Below, one piece after another: positions 1 through 8,686 of a DNA stretch of 19,902 nucleotides. The stretch covers positions 1 through 19,902 of the forward strand of contig CAZVGZ010000047.1 of the NCBI GenBank assembly GCA_964627605.1, given 5' to 3'. The notes under the pieces are model-generated. The model made no database searches. It had not been told where the DNA came from and saw only the letters and a list, made by a program, of their open reading frames with translations. Made by a program: the position numbers and the translations under genes. Each line of letters opens with the position of its first letter. Position 1 is the first letter of the stretch. The stretch comes from CAZVGZ01 sp964627605 (GTDB lineage Bacteria > Latescibacterota > MWCZ01 > CAZVGZ01).

Positions 1-273
1 GTGAGGACCGCCAAAGCGGTTAGGCCAAAGCAGCGAATACATAGAACCAACTCTAGCGGTAGCGCCTAAAGAAAAGAACGTCTCGTAGAGTCTTCTCCCG
101 ATAATAGTAACACCAGCCCATCTACGATGTGATCCAACTCACCTAAACCGCCGCCCTATTTTCCTGTCACGAGACCAGATTCAACACCGACAAGCCTTGT
201 TCCTATGCCGAGGTTTGGACAGATTCATCGGTTGAGACCACATCGGGTTTATGTCCACAAAAAGGGGACAGGC
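1..273. other. Left-edge stretch with no supported gene
   Basis: I see no gene, tRNA or clear sigma-70 promoter here. On the - strand a frame is open from about position 150 to the left edge, with an ATG at 42-40, but it has no ribosome-binding site and only 14 codons after the ATG. On the + strand a 22-codon frame runs from the edge to a TAA at 67-69. Either could be the end of a neighbouring gene, but neither is long enough to call. The stretch presumably contains the promoter of the amidohydrolase that follows. Confidence 0.5.
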
Positions 274-1131
274 GTGAATAGAACAAAAGTCGCTGCGGTG
301 CAGATGAACGCCCTTAGAGATGACCTTGAGGGCAATCTGGAGATTCACGCCCATTTTTCGAGGGAAGCCGCAGCTGACGACTGTGACATTGTGATGTTTC
401 CAGAGCTTTCTGTGACTGCCCATTTCGGCCATACCGACGCCACAAAGCTGAGCGAACCTGCGGACAGGGGGCGTATTCACGACACATTTTTGGACCTATC
501 CAAACGGTTGAATATCGTGATCTGCTACGGGTTTTGCGAGGAGGCGCACGGCACTTTCTACAACAGCCAGGCGCTTATGTCCCCCAAGGGATTGGTGGGT
601 GTACAGCGAAAGGTACATGCGTCAAATGATGAGTATTTTCACTTCCGAATGAGCCGCGACTTTGATGTCTTTGATTTGGGTTTCTGTCGGGTAGGAATAC
701 TAATCTGCTACGACGTGACTTTTTTTGAGAGCTGGCGGGTGATGGCGTTGAAAGGGGCCGAAGTGCTACTCTTGCCCCACGCCTCGCGCTCTGGATGGGG
801 ATCAGAGTTGCCGCTGGACAAACAACAGGACGTGATCAAGAATATGCTGGGCAAAGTGTCCCTAAGAAATACCATCTATTCGGCTGACAACGGCGTCTAT
901 GGGGTCTATGCAAATCAGTATGGCTTCAACGGCCACAGTACCCACAGCGGCGGTGTATATATCACAGCACCGGACGAAACCATGCTCGCCAAGGGGCGAC
1001 CTGTGTCGGAACCACAGATGGTGACGGCGGTTTTGGAGCCTCAACTGCTTCACGATATCAGAAGCCGAAGCGGAATGCAGCTAAAGGCACGCAGGCCGGA
1101 GGTGTATGGCGATCTGACCATGATGATTTAG
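274..1131 (+). CDS. Carbon-nitrogen hydrolase (nitrilase superfamily amidohydrolase)
   Basis: Cytoplasmic hydrolase of amide or nitrile C-N bonds; the substrate cannot be read from sequence. From the GTG at 274 the protein has 285 residues, normal for the single-domain family. The catalytic triad is complete: Glu44 in FPELS, Lys113 in VQRKVHA and Cys145 in GILICYD, followed by the usual LLLPHA strand. An in-frame ATG at 205 would add 23 basic residues. The GTG is preferred because AAGGGG at 262-267 lies 6 nt upstream and homologues usually begin just before the KVAAVQM strand. The gene is monocistronic: nothing precedes it on this strand and a terminator follows at once. It therefore has no visible link to the men genes downstream. 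Family certain, substrate unknown. Confidence 0.9.
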   Translation: MNRTKVAAVQMNALRDDLEGNLEIHAHFSREAAADDCDIVMFPELSVTAHFGHTDATKLSEPADRGRIHDTFLDLSKRLNIVICYGFCEEAHGTFYNSQALMSPKGLVGVQRKVHASNDEYFHFRMSRDFDVFDLGFCRVGILICYDVTFFESWRVMALKGAEVLLLPHASRSGWGSELPLDKQQDVIKNMLGKVSLRNTIYSADNGVYGVYANQYGFNGHSTHSGGVYITAPDETMLAKGRPVSEPQMVTAVLEPQLLHDIRSRSGMQLKARRPEVYGDLTMMI

Positions 1132-1135
1132 CTGT

Positions 1136-1163
1136 CTGCCCCTACGCAAGAGGGGCGGTTTTT
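1136..1163 (+). terminator. Rho-independent terminator after the amidohydrolase
   Basis: Inverted repeat CTGCCCCT / AGGGGCGG (1136-1143 and 1151-1158, with one G-U pair) around a 7-nt loop, followed directly by TTTTT at 1159-1163. It starts 5 nt after the stop codon of the amidohydrolase, so it separates that gene from the men operon. The men promoter must then lie within about 1164-1312, where I cannot pick a convincing -35/-10 pair. Confidence 0.85.
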
Positions 1164-1312
1164 GCGATCATTTGGTGTTGAGCGTTTTCTGATCGTGGAA
1201 GCCGAAATCTACAGCTAGTCCCCCTCCTCCTCAAGAAAATGGGTTGCCCACGTTGTCTACGACCGCAAGTCCTATCCAAGAAGAACTCGGGGACCATCCT
1301 GACACCGGTTGT

Positions 1313-2650
1313 ATGACGCTGGTGACCCAACCTGCCCCGATAGTAGACCCGTTGGCGGTTTTCGATTTCTACCAGGACCATCAGGTCACATACTGGTCAG
1401 AACCATCTGGTACCACCTACGTAGCGGTGGGGTCAGCTACGCGGATCGCGGCTGTGGGTGAAGACCGTTTCCGCTCTATCGAAGCAGAGGCCCAAACGCT
1501 CTGGAACATCTTGGACCTGGAATCGCACCCGAGTTGCCAACCACCCAAGCCAAAGCTATTCGGCGGTTTTTCGTTTGACGTTCCCCAATCACGAGACCCG
1601 CTTTGGGATGGTTATCCCGACGGTCTTTTGACACTGCCACGTTTGGTATACGAAGTAAAGGGTGGCAGCGCGACCATCGGTGTTGTTTCAGGCGGAATAG
1701 AGCCCGAGATTTCAGATTCACCGGAAATCCTCAACCATTTGGGAGAGATGTCTGGTCGTGAGTGGTACCAACCAGAACGTATTGAGGTTGCCGACAGCGT
1801 TCATGGTCCATCCAAATCCGACTGGGCAGAGATAGTTGGCGATATAGTTAGTGGTATCCGATCCGGCAATTTTGAGAAGGTGGTCGCCGCATCGCGAACC
1901 GTCGTGGAACTGCGGGAAACTATTTCGGTCGCCCAGGTTCTTTCGCGCCTGTCCAAAACCTATCCCGACTGCTACAGATTCGCTATGCGTCTCCCCAGGA
2001 CAGAAGGCGCTGATTCCAAACGATTTTCGACATTTCTCGGTGCCACACCAGAGCGGCTGATCGCCAAGAGTGGGATGGCGGTGAAGACCGAAGCCCTCGC
2101 TGGCTCGATTCCCGCCAGTTCGGTCCGGGGAAACGGTTTGGACGATCTGGAGATTGTAGAAAAACTCCTGTCGAGCCAGAAGGACCACCATGAACACGAG
2201 TTTGTGATTCAACAGGTCTACCAGGCGCTTGGTAACCGATGTGAACTGGTCGAGAACCCCGCACAGCCTATAGTGCGCCGATTGGCGAACGTCCACCACC
2301 TACAGACACCTATCAGCGGCAGACTCAAACAACCCACACATATTCTGCGTCTTCTCGACGATCTCCATCCAACTCCCGCAGCAGGTGGCACGCCCACCCG
2401 CGCAGCCATGGAATGGATAGCTGAGCATGAACCTGGACACCGAGGATGGTACGCCTCACCAGTAGGGTGGGTTGATCCTGACGGTGACGGTGAGTTCGCG
2501 ACAGCGATCCGTTCGGCGGTTGTTGACGGCCACACCGCCACGCTTTTCGCAGGCGCAGGGATAGTCGCCGGATCGCAAGCGGAGACCGAATTCGAGGAGA
2601 TTAGAGCGAAATTTGTTCCGCTGCTGGACGCCCTTGGTGTCGGCGCGTGA
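1313..2650 (+). CDS. menF: Isochorismate synthase MenF
   Basis: Converts chorismate to isochorismate, the committed step of menaquinone synthesis. The C-terminal two thirds is a typical chorismate-binding domain: NFEKVVAASR with the catalytic-base lysine (Lys189 from this start), GATPERL with the general-acid Glu, HHLQTPISG, LHPTPAAGGTP and the closing GAGIV...AETEFEEIRAKF, whose glutamates bind Mg2+. The same fold occurs in EntC and salicylate synthases, but position as first gene of a men operon settles MenF. The start is uncertain. ATG 1313 gives 445 residues, the usual size, but lacks a good ribosome-binding site; a TTG at 1244 would give 468. The stop overlaps the menD GTG by 4 nt (GTGA), which suggests translational coupling. 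Confidence 0.93.
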   Translation: MTLVTQPAPIVDPLAVFDFYQDHQVTYWSEPSGTTYVAVGSATRIAAVGEDRFRSIEAEAQTLWNILDLESHPSCQPPKPKLFGGFSFDVPQSRDPLWDGYPDGLLTLPRLVYEVKGGSATIGVVSGGIEPEISDSPEILNHLGEMSGREWYQPERIEVADSVHGPSKSDWAEIVGDIVSGIRSGNFEKVVAASRTVVELRETISVAQVLSRLSKTYPDCYRFAMRLPRTEGADSKRFSTFLGATPERLIAKSGMAVKTEALAGSIPASSVRGNGLDDLEIVEKLLSSQKDHHEHEFVIQQVYQALGNRCELVENPAQPIVRRLANVHHLQTPISGRLKQPTHILRLLDDLHPTPAAGGTPTRAAMEWIAEHEPGHRGWYASPVGWVDPDGDGEFATAIRSAVVDGHTATLFAGAGIVAGSQAETEFEEIRAKFVPLLDALGVGA

Positions 2651-4464
2651 GCTTCGCTGAATGGCAGAGCCGATGGGCGCAGCTATTCGTCAGGACGCTC
2701 GGTGAGCTTGGGCTCAAAGACGCCGTAGTAAGCCCGGGTTCCAGATCAACACCTCTCGTACTAGCTTTAGCAGAATTGCCATCGCTGACGATTCATGACA
2801 TTATCGACGAGCGTTCTGCTGGTTTTTTCGCTTTGGGGTCAGCCAAACTCACCGGTTGTCCAACCCTGCTCGTGTGTACTTCCGGCACTGCCGCCGCTCA
2901 CTATTTCTCCGCCGTAATTGAGGCGTCTCTCTCCTTCACTCCGCTGATCGTAATCACCGCCGACCGCCCCACAGAGCTTCACATGAGCGGTGCGTCACAA
3001 ACAGTGGATCAGATGAAGCTGTTTGGCGACTACGCGAGACTGTATCTCGATCTTGGTATCGCTGAGCCCGGTGAGGAGAGTATTCTAGGCATAAGACGCA
3101 AGGCGTCGCAGGCGTTTGCGGTGTCACAGTTCCCGACACCAGGCCCAGTACAAGTCAATGCGCCGTTCCGAAAACCTTTGGAACCCGACTCGGAGACCTC
3201 GAATGCTGTTACATTTCAAAGCGAGACGACGGCGCGTCCTGCCATCGTTGTCGAATCGGGCCCCCCAAAGCTGTCGAATGAGATCATCGACCAGCTCGCA
3301 CTGGCGTGCCAGGAAGCCGAACGCGGCCTGATCGTCTGCGGACCGGTCTCGCCATCGGGCGACAAATATCAGCGAAAGATAGAGACGCTGGTCGGTGCTA
3401 CCGGTTTTCCTCTGCTGGCAGAAGGGAGCAGCCAGTTGAGGTTCGTGGGATCGGATGCAGAACGGCCTGTTCGATGTGACGCGTTTGATGCGGTGTTGAG
3501 ATCGCCAGAAGCGCGCTTGTCATTGGCCACCGATCTGGTTATCCAGTTGGGGCCGATGCCAACATCAAAATGGTTTGGCGAGTACCTCAAGTCTCTGCCT
3601 CATATTCGCCGATTCGTAATTAGCCCCCACGGCTGGCAGGACCCGCTAAATGCAGCTGAAAGTATTCTTATATCTGACGTCGCTGACACCTGCTCTCGTC
3701 TGTCAGAACGACTACCTGCCAACATGAGCAACGAGGGATGGCGCAAATCCTGGGCTGCGGCAGATAAGGCTGCCTCTGAGTGTGTCCTGGAAACCGTCCG
3801 CCATGGCGGGGAAGAGCTGCTTCCAGCCTCCATCTGCCACACTGTTTTTGAGCACGTACCCAGAGAGTCGCTGGTTGTTGTCGGCAACGGCTTGGTCATC
3901 AGAGACATCGACTGGTTCTGTTCGGGAGATATGGCCACAGCCGGCGTTCTTTCTCAGAGGGGTGCGGCAGGCATTGGCGGCATGATGTCGCAAGCCTTTG
4001 GCGCAGCTAGCAAGACCGATGAACCGGTGACGGTCCTGATCGGTGATGAGACTTTCTTGCACGATCTACACGCGCTAGTCATCGCCAAAAAAATAAAAAA
4101 ATCCGTCGTGGTAGTGGTGGTAAACAACAACGGTGGACGGATATTTGAGCATCTTCCTGTTGCGAATAATCCGAGATATTCAGACACTGTCGAAGAACAT
4201 TTCGTCATGCCCCACCAAGTGGACGTGTCGTCTGTTGCTGGCTCTTTCGGGTCGGCATCGGCTCGCGTGACAGATGTCACGGCACTGGACATCGCGCTTT
4301 CGGAGGCTTACTTAGAATCGGGGGTCACAATCATTGATGCGATTGTGTCGCCGGAGGCCGCCGGGAACCACTACACTACACTGTTTGGAAATATCGAAAA
4401 GGCGATGTTAGAACTTTTCGCGATGGATGAGGGACCCGAGATGGATCGGATGCCAGATGCCTGA
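2647..4464 (+). CDS. menD: 2-succinyl-5-enolpyruvyl-6-hydroxy-3-cyclohexene-1-carboxylate synthase MenD
   Basis: Thiamine-diphosphate enzyme that joins isochorismate to the succinic semialdehyde unit from 2-oxoglutarate, giving SEPHCHC. 605 residues, slightly longer than most. The N-terminal Pyr domain has SPGSRSTPL (Ser32, Arg33), the ThDP-activating Glu55 in IIDERSAG, CTSGTAAA and TADRPTEL. The C-terminal PP domain has GDETFLHDLHAL and NNNGGRIFEHLP, which bind Mg2+-diphosphate. One oddity is GIGG in the RGAAGIGG segment, where E. coli MenD has GIDG. The GTG start at 2647 overlaps the menF stop, and the 3' end overlaps the preferred menB start by 8 nt. Confidence 0.96.
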   Translation: MSFAEWQSRWAQLFVRTLGELGLKDAVVSPGSRSTPLVLALAELPSLTIHDIIDERSAGFFALGSAKLTGCPTLLVCTSGTAAAHYFSAVIEASLSFTPLIVITADRPTELHMSGASQTVDQMKLFGDYARLYLDLGIAEPGEESILGIRRKASQAFAVSQFPTPGPVQVNAPFRKPLEPDSETSNAVTFQSETTARPAIVVESGPPKLSNEIIDQLALACQEAERGLIVCGPVSPSGDKYQRKIETLVGATGFPLLAEGSSQLRFVGSDAERPVRCDAFDAVLRSPEARLSLATDLVIQLGPMPTSKWFGEYLKSLPHIRRFVISPHGWQDPLNAAESILISDVADTCSRLSERLPANMSNEGWRKSWAAADKAASECVLETVRHGGEELLPASICHTVFEHVPRESLVVVGNGLVIRDIDWFCSGDMATAGVLSQRGAAGIGGMMSQAFGAASKTDEPVTVLIGDETFLHDLHALVIAKKIKKSVVVVVVNNNGGRIFEHLPVANNPRYSDTVEEHFVMPHQVDVSSVAGSFGSASARVTDVTALDIALSEAYLESGVTIIDAIVSPEAAGNHYTTLFGNIEKAMLELFAMDEGPEMDRMPDA

Positions 4465-5293
4465 CAAAGAACTCGTCATTCCTGATTGGGTCCAAGCCGC
4501 TGAATTCAGCGACATCCGCTACGAAAAAGCGGAGTCGATCGCAAAAATCACGATCCGCCGACCGGAGGTCCGCAACGCCTTTCGACCTTTGACCGTCACT
4601 GAGATGGGCCAGGCGTTTACCGACGCCAGGGAAGACTCGGATATAGGGGTGGTGATTCTCACCGGCGAGGGCGATCTGGCGTTCTGTTCCGGCGGCGATC
4701 AAAAAGTCCGCGGAGAGGGTGGTTACGTCGGCGATGACGGTGTTCCACGGCTCAATATTCTGGACGTCCAACGGCAAATTCGCACGCTGCCAAAGCCGGT
4801 GATCGCAATGGTAGCAGGCTACGCCATCGGCGGCGGGCACGTCCTGCACGTCGTGTGCGATCTCACAATCGCTGCCGACAATGCAGTTTTCGGACAGACC
4901 GGCCCCAGGGTAGGGAGTTTTGACGGTGGATTTGGATCGTCCTATCTGGCCCGGATAGTCGGGCAGAAGAAAGCTCGCGAAATCTGGTTCCTGTGCAAGC
5001 AATACAGCGCACAAGAAGCGCTCGATATGGGTCTTGTCAACAGAGTCGTGGAGTTGGCTGACCTCGAATCGACCACAATCGATTGGGCGCGGCAGATCCT
5101 AAAAAACAGCCCGACAGCCCTCAGACTACTAAAAGCATCTCTCAATGCCGACTGCGACGGTCAAGCGGGACTACAGCAGTTAGCAGGCGACGCGACTCTG
5201 CTCTTCTATCTTACAGAAGAGGGCAAAGAGGGCAAGAACGCATTTCTGGAAAAACGCGAGCCTGACTTCGGAAAGTTCACACGTTTGCCATGA
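4457..5293 (+). CDS. menB: 1,4-dihydroxy-2-naphthoyl-CoA synthase MenB
   Basis: Crotonase-fold ring-closing enzyme that turns o-succinylbenzoyl-CoA into DHNA-CoA. From ATG 4457 it has 278 residues. Key features are SGGDQKVRG, Tyr90, AIGGGHVLH (oxyanion hole), FGQTGPRVGSFDGGFG with Ser154 and Asp156, and a C-terminus (NAFLEKREPDF) typical of MenB. Gln147, Gly149 and Trp177 match the E. coli residues Gln154, Gly156 and Trp184, which hold a bicarbonate cofactor. This is therefore the type I, bicarbonate-dependent form rather than the type with an aspartate at the Gly position, as in M. tuberculosis. An alternative ATG at 4427 would overlap menD further. The stop overlaps menA by 4 nt (ATGA). Confidence 0.96.
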   Translation: MPDKELVIPDWVQAAEFSDIRYEKAESIAKITIRRPEVRNAFRPLTVTEMGQAFTDAREDSDIGVVILTGEGDLAFCSGGDQKVRGEGGYVGDDGVPRLNILDVQRQIRTLPKPVIAMVAGYAIGGGHVLHVVCDLTIAADNAVFGQTGPRVGSFDGGFGSSYLARIVGQKKAREIWFLCKQYSAQEALDMGLVNRVVELADLESTTIDWARQILKNSPTALRLLKASLNADCDGQAGLQQLAGDATLLFYLTEEGKEGKNAFLEKREPDFGKFTRLP

Positions 5294-6174
5294 AGGAAAC
5301 CACATCGCTTGGAGCGTGGGTACTGGCATCAAGGCCCAAAACACTGCCTGCGGCTGTGGCACCTGTATTAGTGGGCACGGCGTGCGCCAAGCAGGCTGAC
5401 GGACTCTTCTTGCCAGCGGCATTGGCGGCGCTCGTAGGAGCGGTGCTTATCCAGATCGGGGCCAATTTTGCTAACGATCTCTACGATTTCAAGTATGGGG
5501 CCGACGCGGACGACAGGCTAGGACCAACACGTGCGGTCCAAAGTGGTACTATCACAGCATCAGCGATGACCGTAGGGATCGCGGTTGTATTTACGTTGGC
5601 GATAGCTGTCGGAAGCTATCTGGTGTCTCTGACAGGGTGGCCAATCGTAGTAGTTGGAATCGCTTCAATACTCGCTGCGATTGCATACACCGCCGGGCCC
5701 TATCCGCTGGGCTACAACGGGTTGGGCGAGGTTTTTGTCATACTGTTTTTCGGTTTCGTCGCTGTTTGCGGTACGTGCTACGTGCAAGTTGGGCGGATTA
5801 CTTCATTGGCCCTGATCTGTTCGCTCAATCCAGGTGCCATGGCAGCAGCGATTTTGGTAGTAAACAACGTCCGCGACGCCGAGACCGACGCTCCATCAGG
5901 CAAACGCACACTGGCTGTGCGGTTCGGAACCGGTGTGGGAAAGATCGAATATGTTGCACTCATACTGGTGGCGTATGCAGTTCCCGCAGTGGTCAGTGCC
6001 GAGATCCCGTGGGCGTTTCTACCGCTGCTGTCAACTCCGTTAGGAGTCGTAGTAACACGAAAAGTTCTCAGGGCTGATAGTGGCCCCCTGTACAACAGGT
6101 CTTTGGCGGCTACAGGCGGTTTGATGCTGGTCCAGGGGTTTTTGCTGGCCTTCGGGATCGGCCTCGGGGATTAG
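5290..6174 (+). CDS. menA: 1,4-dihydroxy-2-naphthoate polyprenyltransferase MenA
   Basis: Integral membrane UbiA-family prenyltransferase that attaches the polyprenyl side chain to DHNA, giving demethylmenaquinone. 294 residues, the usual length. Near the N-terminus is SRPKTLPAAVAPVLVGT. The first Mg2+-diphosphate motif is NFANDLYDFKYGAD (Asp63, Asp66), followed by RLGPTRAVQSG, which is typical of MenA. The second is NNVRDAETDAPSGKRTLAVR (Asp196, Asp200). The rest is a series of hydrophobic helices, about eight or nine. Its ATG overlaps the menB stop, so expression is coupled to the soluble enzymes. Confidence 0.95.
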   Translation: MKETTSLGAWVLASRPKTLPAAVAPVLVGTACAKQADGLFLPAALAALVGAVLIQIGANFANDLYDFKYGADADDRLGPTRAVQSGTITASAMTVGIAVVFTLAIAVGSYLVSLTGWPIVVVGIASILAAIAYTAGPYPLGYNGLGEVFVILFFGFVAVCGTCYVQVGRITSLALICSLNPGAMAAAILVVNNVRDAETDAPSGKRTLAVRFGTGVGKIEYVALILVAYAVPAVVSAEIPWAFLPLLSTPLGVVVTRKVLRADSGPLYNRSLAATGGLMLVQGFLLAFGIGLGD

Positions 6175-6177
6175 GAT

Positions 6178-7323
6178 GTGGCGATCGCCAAAACCGACAC
6201 AGAGGTCTATCGCGCCTGCGACGCTAGAGGGAATGTTCGCCATGGGCTCATATTGACAGTGTCCGACCAGTTGGGAAACCGAGGAATCGGCGAAGCGGCG
6301 CCGCTACCTGGCTACTCATCTGAAACGCTAGATAATGCCGCCGACGCTTTGGCGGACTTTTCCTACGGCGATTTGCCGTCGTTTGATCCAGCAAAGCCCT
6401 GGCGGTCGCAGATGCTCCAGACACTCGCGCCGGTGGCAGCCAAAATACCGTCAGCAGCATTCGCCATCGAAACCGCCTGGTTGGATCTGTGCGGACGGTC
6501 TAACGGTGCCTCAGTAGCGTCGCTTCTCGCTGCATCAGACACTGTTGAGGGACGCACTATCGAGGTAAACGGTGTGATCGAACGCGATGAGCTTTCAAGG
6601 TCTGAAGCGGTAGAGTTGGCGGAAAATCTGGTCGATGAAGGCATCAATAGGATAAAAATAAAAATCGGACCACCATTTTCAATCGACGAGGATGTCCAGT
6701 TGCTCACAGACTTAAGGAGACGATTCGGCGACAAGATATGTATTCGACTCGATGCCAACGGAGGCTGGTCGCTCGGTGAGGCTCAAAGGGCGCTGGACGC
6801 TCTTTGCGGTTTCGACATTGACTACTGTGAACAGCCGGTCTCAACAGCCGACCTGCCCAGGTTTTCTCACCCGACAGTACCGTTGGCGGCGGACGAATCG
6901 CTACGCGACTTGGAGACGACCGCAGAGTTGTTGGGATGTGAAAGCGACGATCTGGAGTGGTATCTGGCAGGAGAGTCTGGGCTTGAGACTGATGAGAGAA
7001 ATGACGGGAGGTCCCGAGCTTGCTCCGTATTCGTCCTGAAGCCCATGGTATCGGGGGGCGTTCTGCGATGTGAACGGCTGGCAGCAGCAGCGTCTAAGCA
7101 GGGGATAGGTGTGGTTGTAACTCATCTTTTTGACGGTCCTGTTGCACATTCGGCCTGCTGTGAGTTTGCCGCCTCCCTCGCTCCACCACCGTTGCCTTGC
7201 GGTTTGGCGCAGCACCGTTTCCACGACTCGTGGGCTACAAAAACACCCCACATTGGTCGCGCCATGATAAGTTCTGCGGACCGACACGGATTGGGCATTA
7301 ACCTAAAGAGCGTACCGCGATGA
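6178..7323 (+). CDS. menC: o-Succinylbenzoate synthase MenC
   Basis: Enolase-superfamily dehydratase that converts SHCHC to o-succinylbenzoate. 381 residues from a GTG 3 nt after the menA stop. The catalytic set is complete: KIK (Lys160, Lys162), metal ligands Asp192 (RLDANGGW), Glu218 (CEQPV) and Asp239 (AADES), and the second-side Lys288 (VLKPMVSGG). An acidic segment of about 25 extra residues, roughly 253-282, lies between the third metal ligand and the LKP strand, where most family members have a short connection. It contains no stop or frameshift sign, so it looks like an insertion in a working enzyme. The stop overlaps menE by 4 nt (ATGA). Confidence 0.93.
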   Translation: MAIAKTDTEVYRACDARGNVRHGLILTVSDQLGNRGIGEAAPLPGYSSETLDNAADALADFSYGDLPSFDPAKPWRSQMLQTLAPVAAKIPSAAFAIETAWLDLCGRSNGASVASLLAASDTVEGRTIEVNGVIERDELSRSEAVELAENLVDEGINRIKIKIGPPFSIDEDVQLLTDLRRRFGDKICIRLDANGGWSLGEAQRALDALCGFDIDYCEQPVSTADLPRFSHPTVPLAADESLRDLETTAELLGCESDDLEWYLAGESGLETDERNDGRSRACSVFVLKPMVSGGVLRCERLAAAASKQGIGVVVTHLFDGPVAHSACCEFAASLAPPPLPCGLAQHRFHDSWATKTPHIGRAMISSADRHGLGINLKSVPR

Positions 7324-8676
7324 CTCTTTCGGTTTTTGATGCAGGTCACGAACAGCCAGATAAGATCGGGCTTATTGTCGATGACGAGGAGTATTCGTTC
7401 GCCGATCTAGCGGATATGACAACCGAAGCGGTCGTCGATGTTTGCGATGACCTGCTGCCTGATCCGACGACAAAGGTGGCGCTGACAGGCGATACTCGGT
7501 TGGAGACTATAATAAAGCTCTATGCGCTCCTGGAGCTGCGCATCCCAGTGGTGATGATACATCCCGATCTCACAGAAGCTGAGAAAGACACCGTGCTGTC
7601 CCAGATGAAACCTGCGGTGCTTTGGGACGACGAGGCGCGATGGTTCGAGTGGGATGGAGCGCCCTCAACCCCTGACGAGTGCGCCGTGATAATTACCACG
7701 TCTGGCACCAGCGGATGCCGCAGAGGTGTGATGTTGTCGCAGAGAAACTTGATGGCGTCAGGGTGGGCCAGCGGAGCAAATCTGGGCTGGTTCAACGACG
7801 ACAGATGGCTACTTAATATGCCCACAGCGCATGTCGGTGGTTTGTCAATAGTGACGAGATGCCTCCTCGAACGCTCGGCGATCGTCTGCTCAGCATCCAC
7901 CTCCGCCGACGACATAAGGAACCATCTGGACGCTGATCGGGTGACGCAGCTCTCGTTGGTCCCGACAGTGCTCAAACGGGTACTGGATTTAGGCGGGTCG
8001 TGGAGGGCGCCTGACCATCTCAGGTTTGCTTTGGTTGGCGGCGCGCCTGTGAGCGATGACCTGCTTGAAGCTGCCAGGGAGCTGGGAGTGCGGGCACTAA
8101 GGACTTATGGACTCACGGAGACCTCATCGCAGATCTGCACTCAGAGGCTCGAGTCCATCGAAACCGAGATCGGCTGCGGAAAACCGTTGGACGGGTTTGA
8201 GGTATCGGTGCGGGAGGACGAGATTTTCGTGCGATCCGAAGCTGTGACGTGTGGCTATTTCCCGCCAGAGTCAGAAGAGACGGTAGTGGATGCCGGTGGA
8301 TGGCTCGGTACTGGTGACAAGGGAGTTCTCTGCGATGATGGGTCGCTAATCGTGATGGCCCGAAGTGGTGATGTCATAATCTCCGGCGGTGAGAATGTGT
8401 TTCCCCCTGAAATAGAAGATGTTTTGTCTCAGGTTGTGTGGGTGGACAACGCCTGCGTATTTGGTGTACCTGACGACGATTGGGGCGAACTGGTTTGTGG
8501 CGCTTTGACGCTCAAAGAAGGATGCGAAGCTGTCTGGTCGGAATTAGAGAGTCATGTCCATAAGAACCTAGCGCAGTTCAAACGCCCGCGCATGTGGTGC
8601 CTGTTGCCAACTATTCCACTTGCCGCATCAAAGAAGGTTGACCGGGAAGAGGTGAAGAGGCTCGCGTTTCCCCTGC
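7320..8676 (+). CDS. menE: o-Succinylbenzoate-CoA ligase MenE (3' end in assembly gap)
   Basis: Adenylate-forming ligase that makes o-succinylbenzoyl-CoA for MenB. 452 residues are readable before the N run. The ATP-binding loop is TTSGTSGCRRGV (126-137); YGLTETSS (263-270), TGDKG (331-335) and SGGENVFPPEIE follow. The C-terminal adenylation-dependent lysine is Lys439 in ASKKVDREE, where the usual GKVDR has a second lysine in place of glycine. The P-loop Pro-Lys pair is replaced by Arg-Arg. The protein is essentially complete: only a few terminal residues and the stop should be missing. The frame can be followed through the Ns to a TGA at 8703-8705, but those last residues read the complement of the thioesterase and are not real. 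Confidence 0.92.
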
Positions 8677-8686
8677 NNNNNNNNNN
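8677..8686. other. Assembly gap (10 N)
   Basis: Ten undetermined bases join two contigs. The 3' end of menE and the 3' end of the convergent thioesterase both run into it. The number ten may be a placeholder, so the true distance, and even adjacency, is not proven. Two nearly complete convergent genes of the same pathway facing each other argue that the join is right and the gap small. Confidence 0.98.

Noticed and set aside
1..69. C-terminal tail of a + strand gene ending in TAA at 67-69
   Set aside because: Twenty-two open codons with low-complexity basic content are not enough to support a gene.
1..150. Open frame on the - strand running to the left edge, with an ATG at 42, as the start of a divergent gene
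   Set aside because: Only 14 codons follow the ATG, there is no ribosome-binding site, and an open run of this length is expected by chance.
1718..2299. 193-codon - strand frame opposite menF
   Set aside because: It is antisense to a well-conserved catalytic domain and has no recognisable motif; it is a shadow of menF.
4376..5014. 212-codon - strand frame opposite menD/menB
   Set aside because: It lies under highly conserved MenB motifs and shows no family features.
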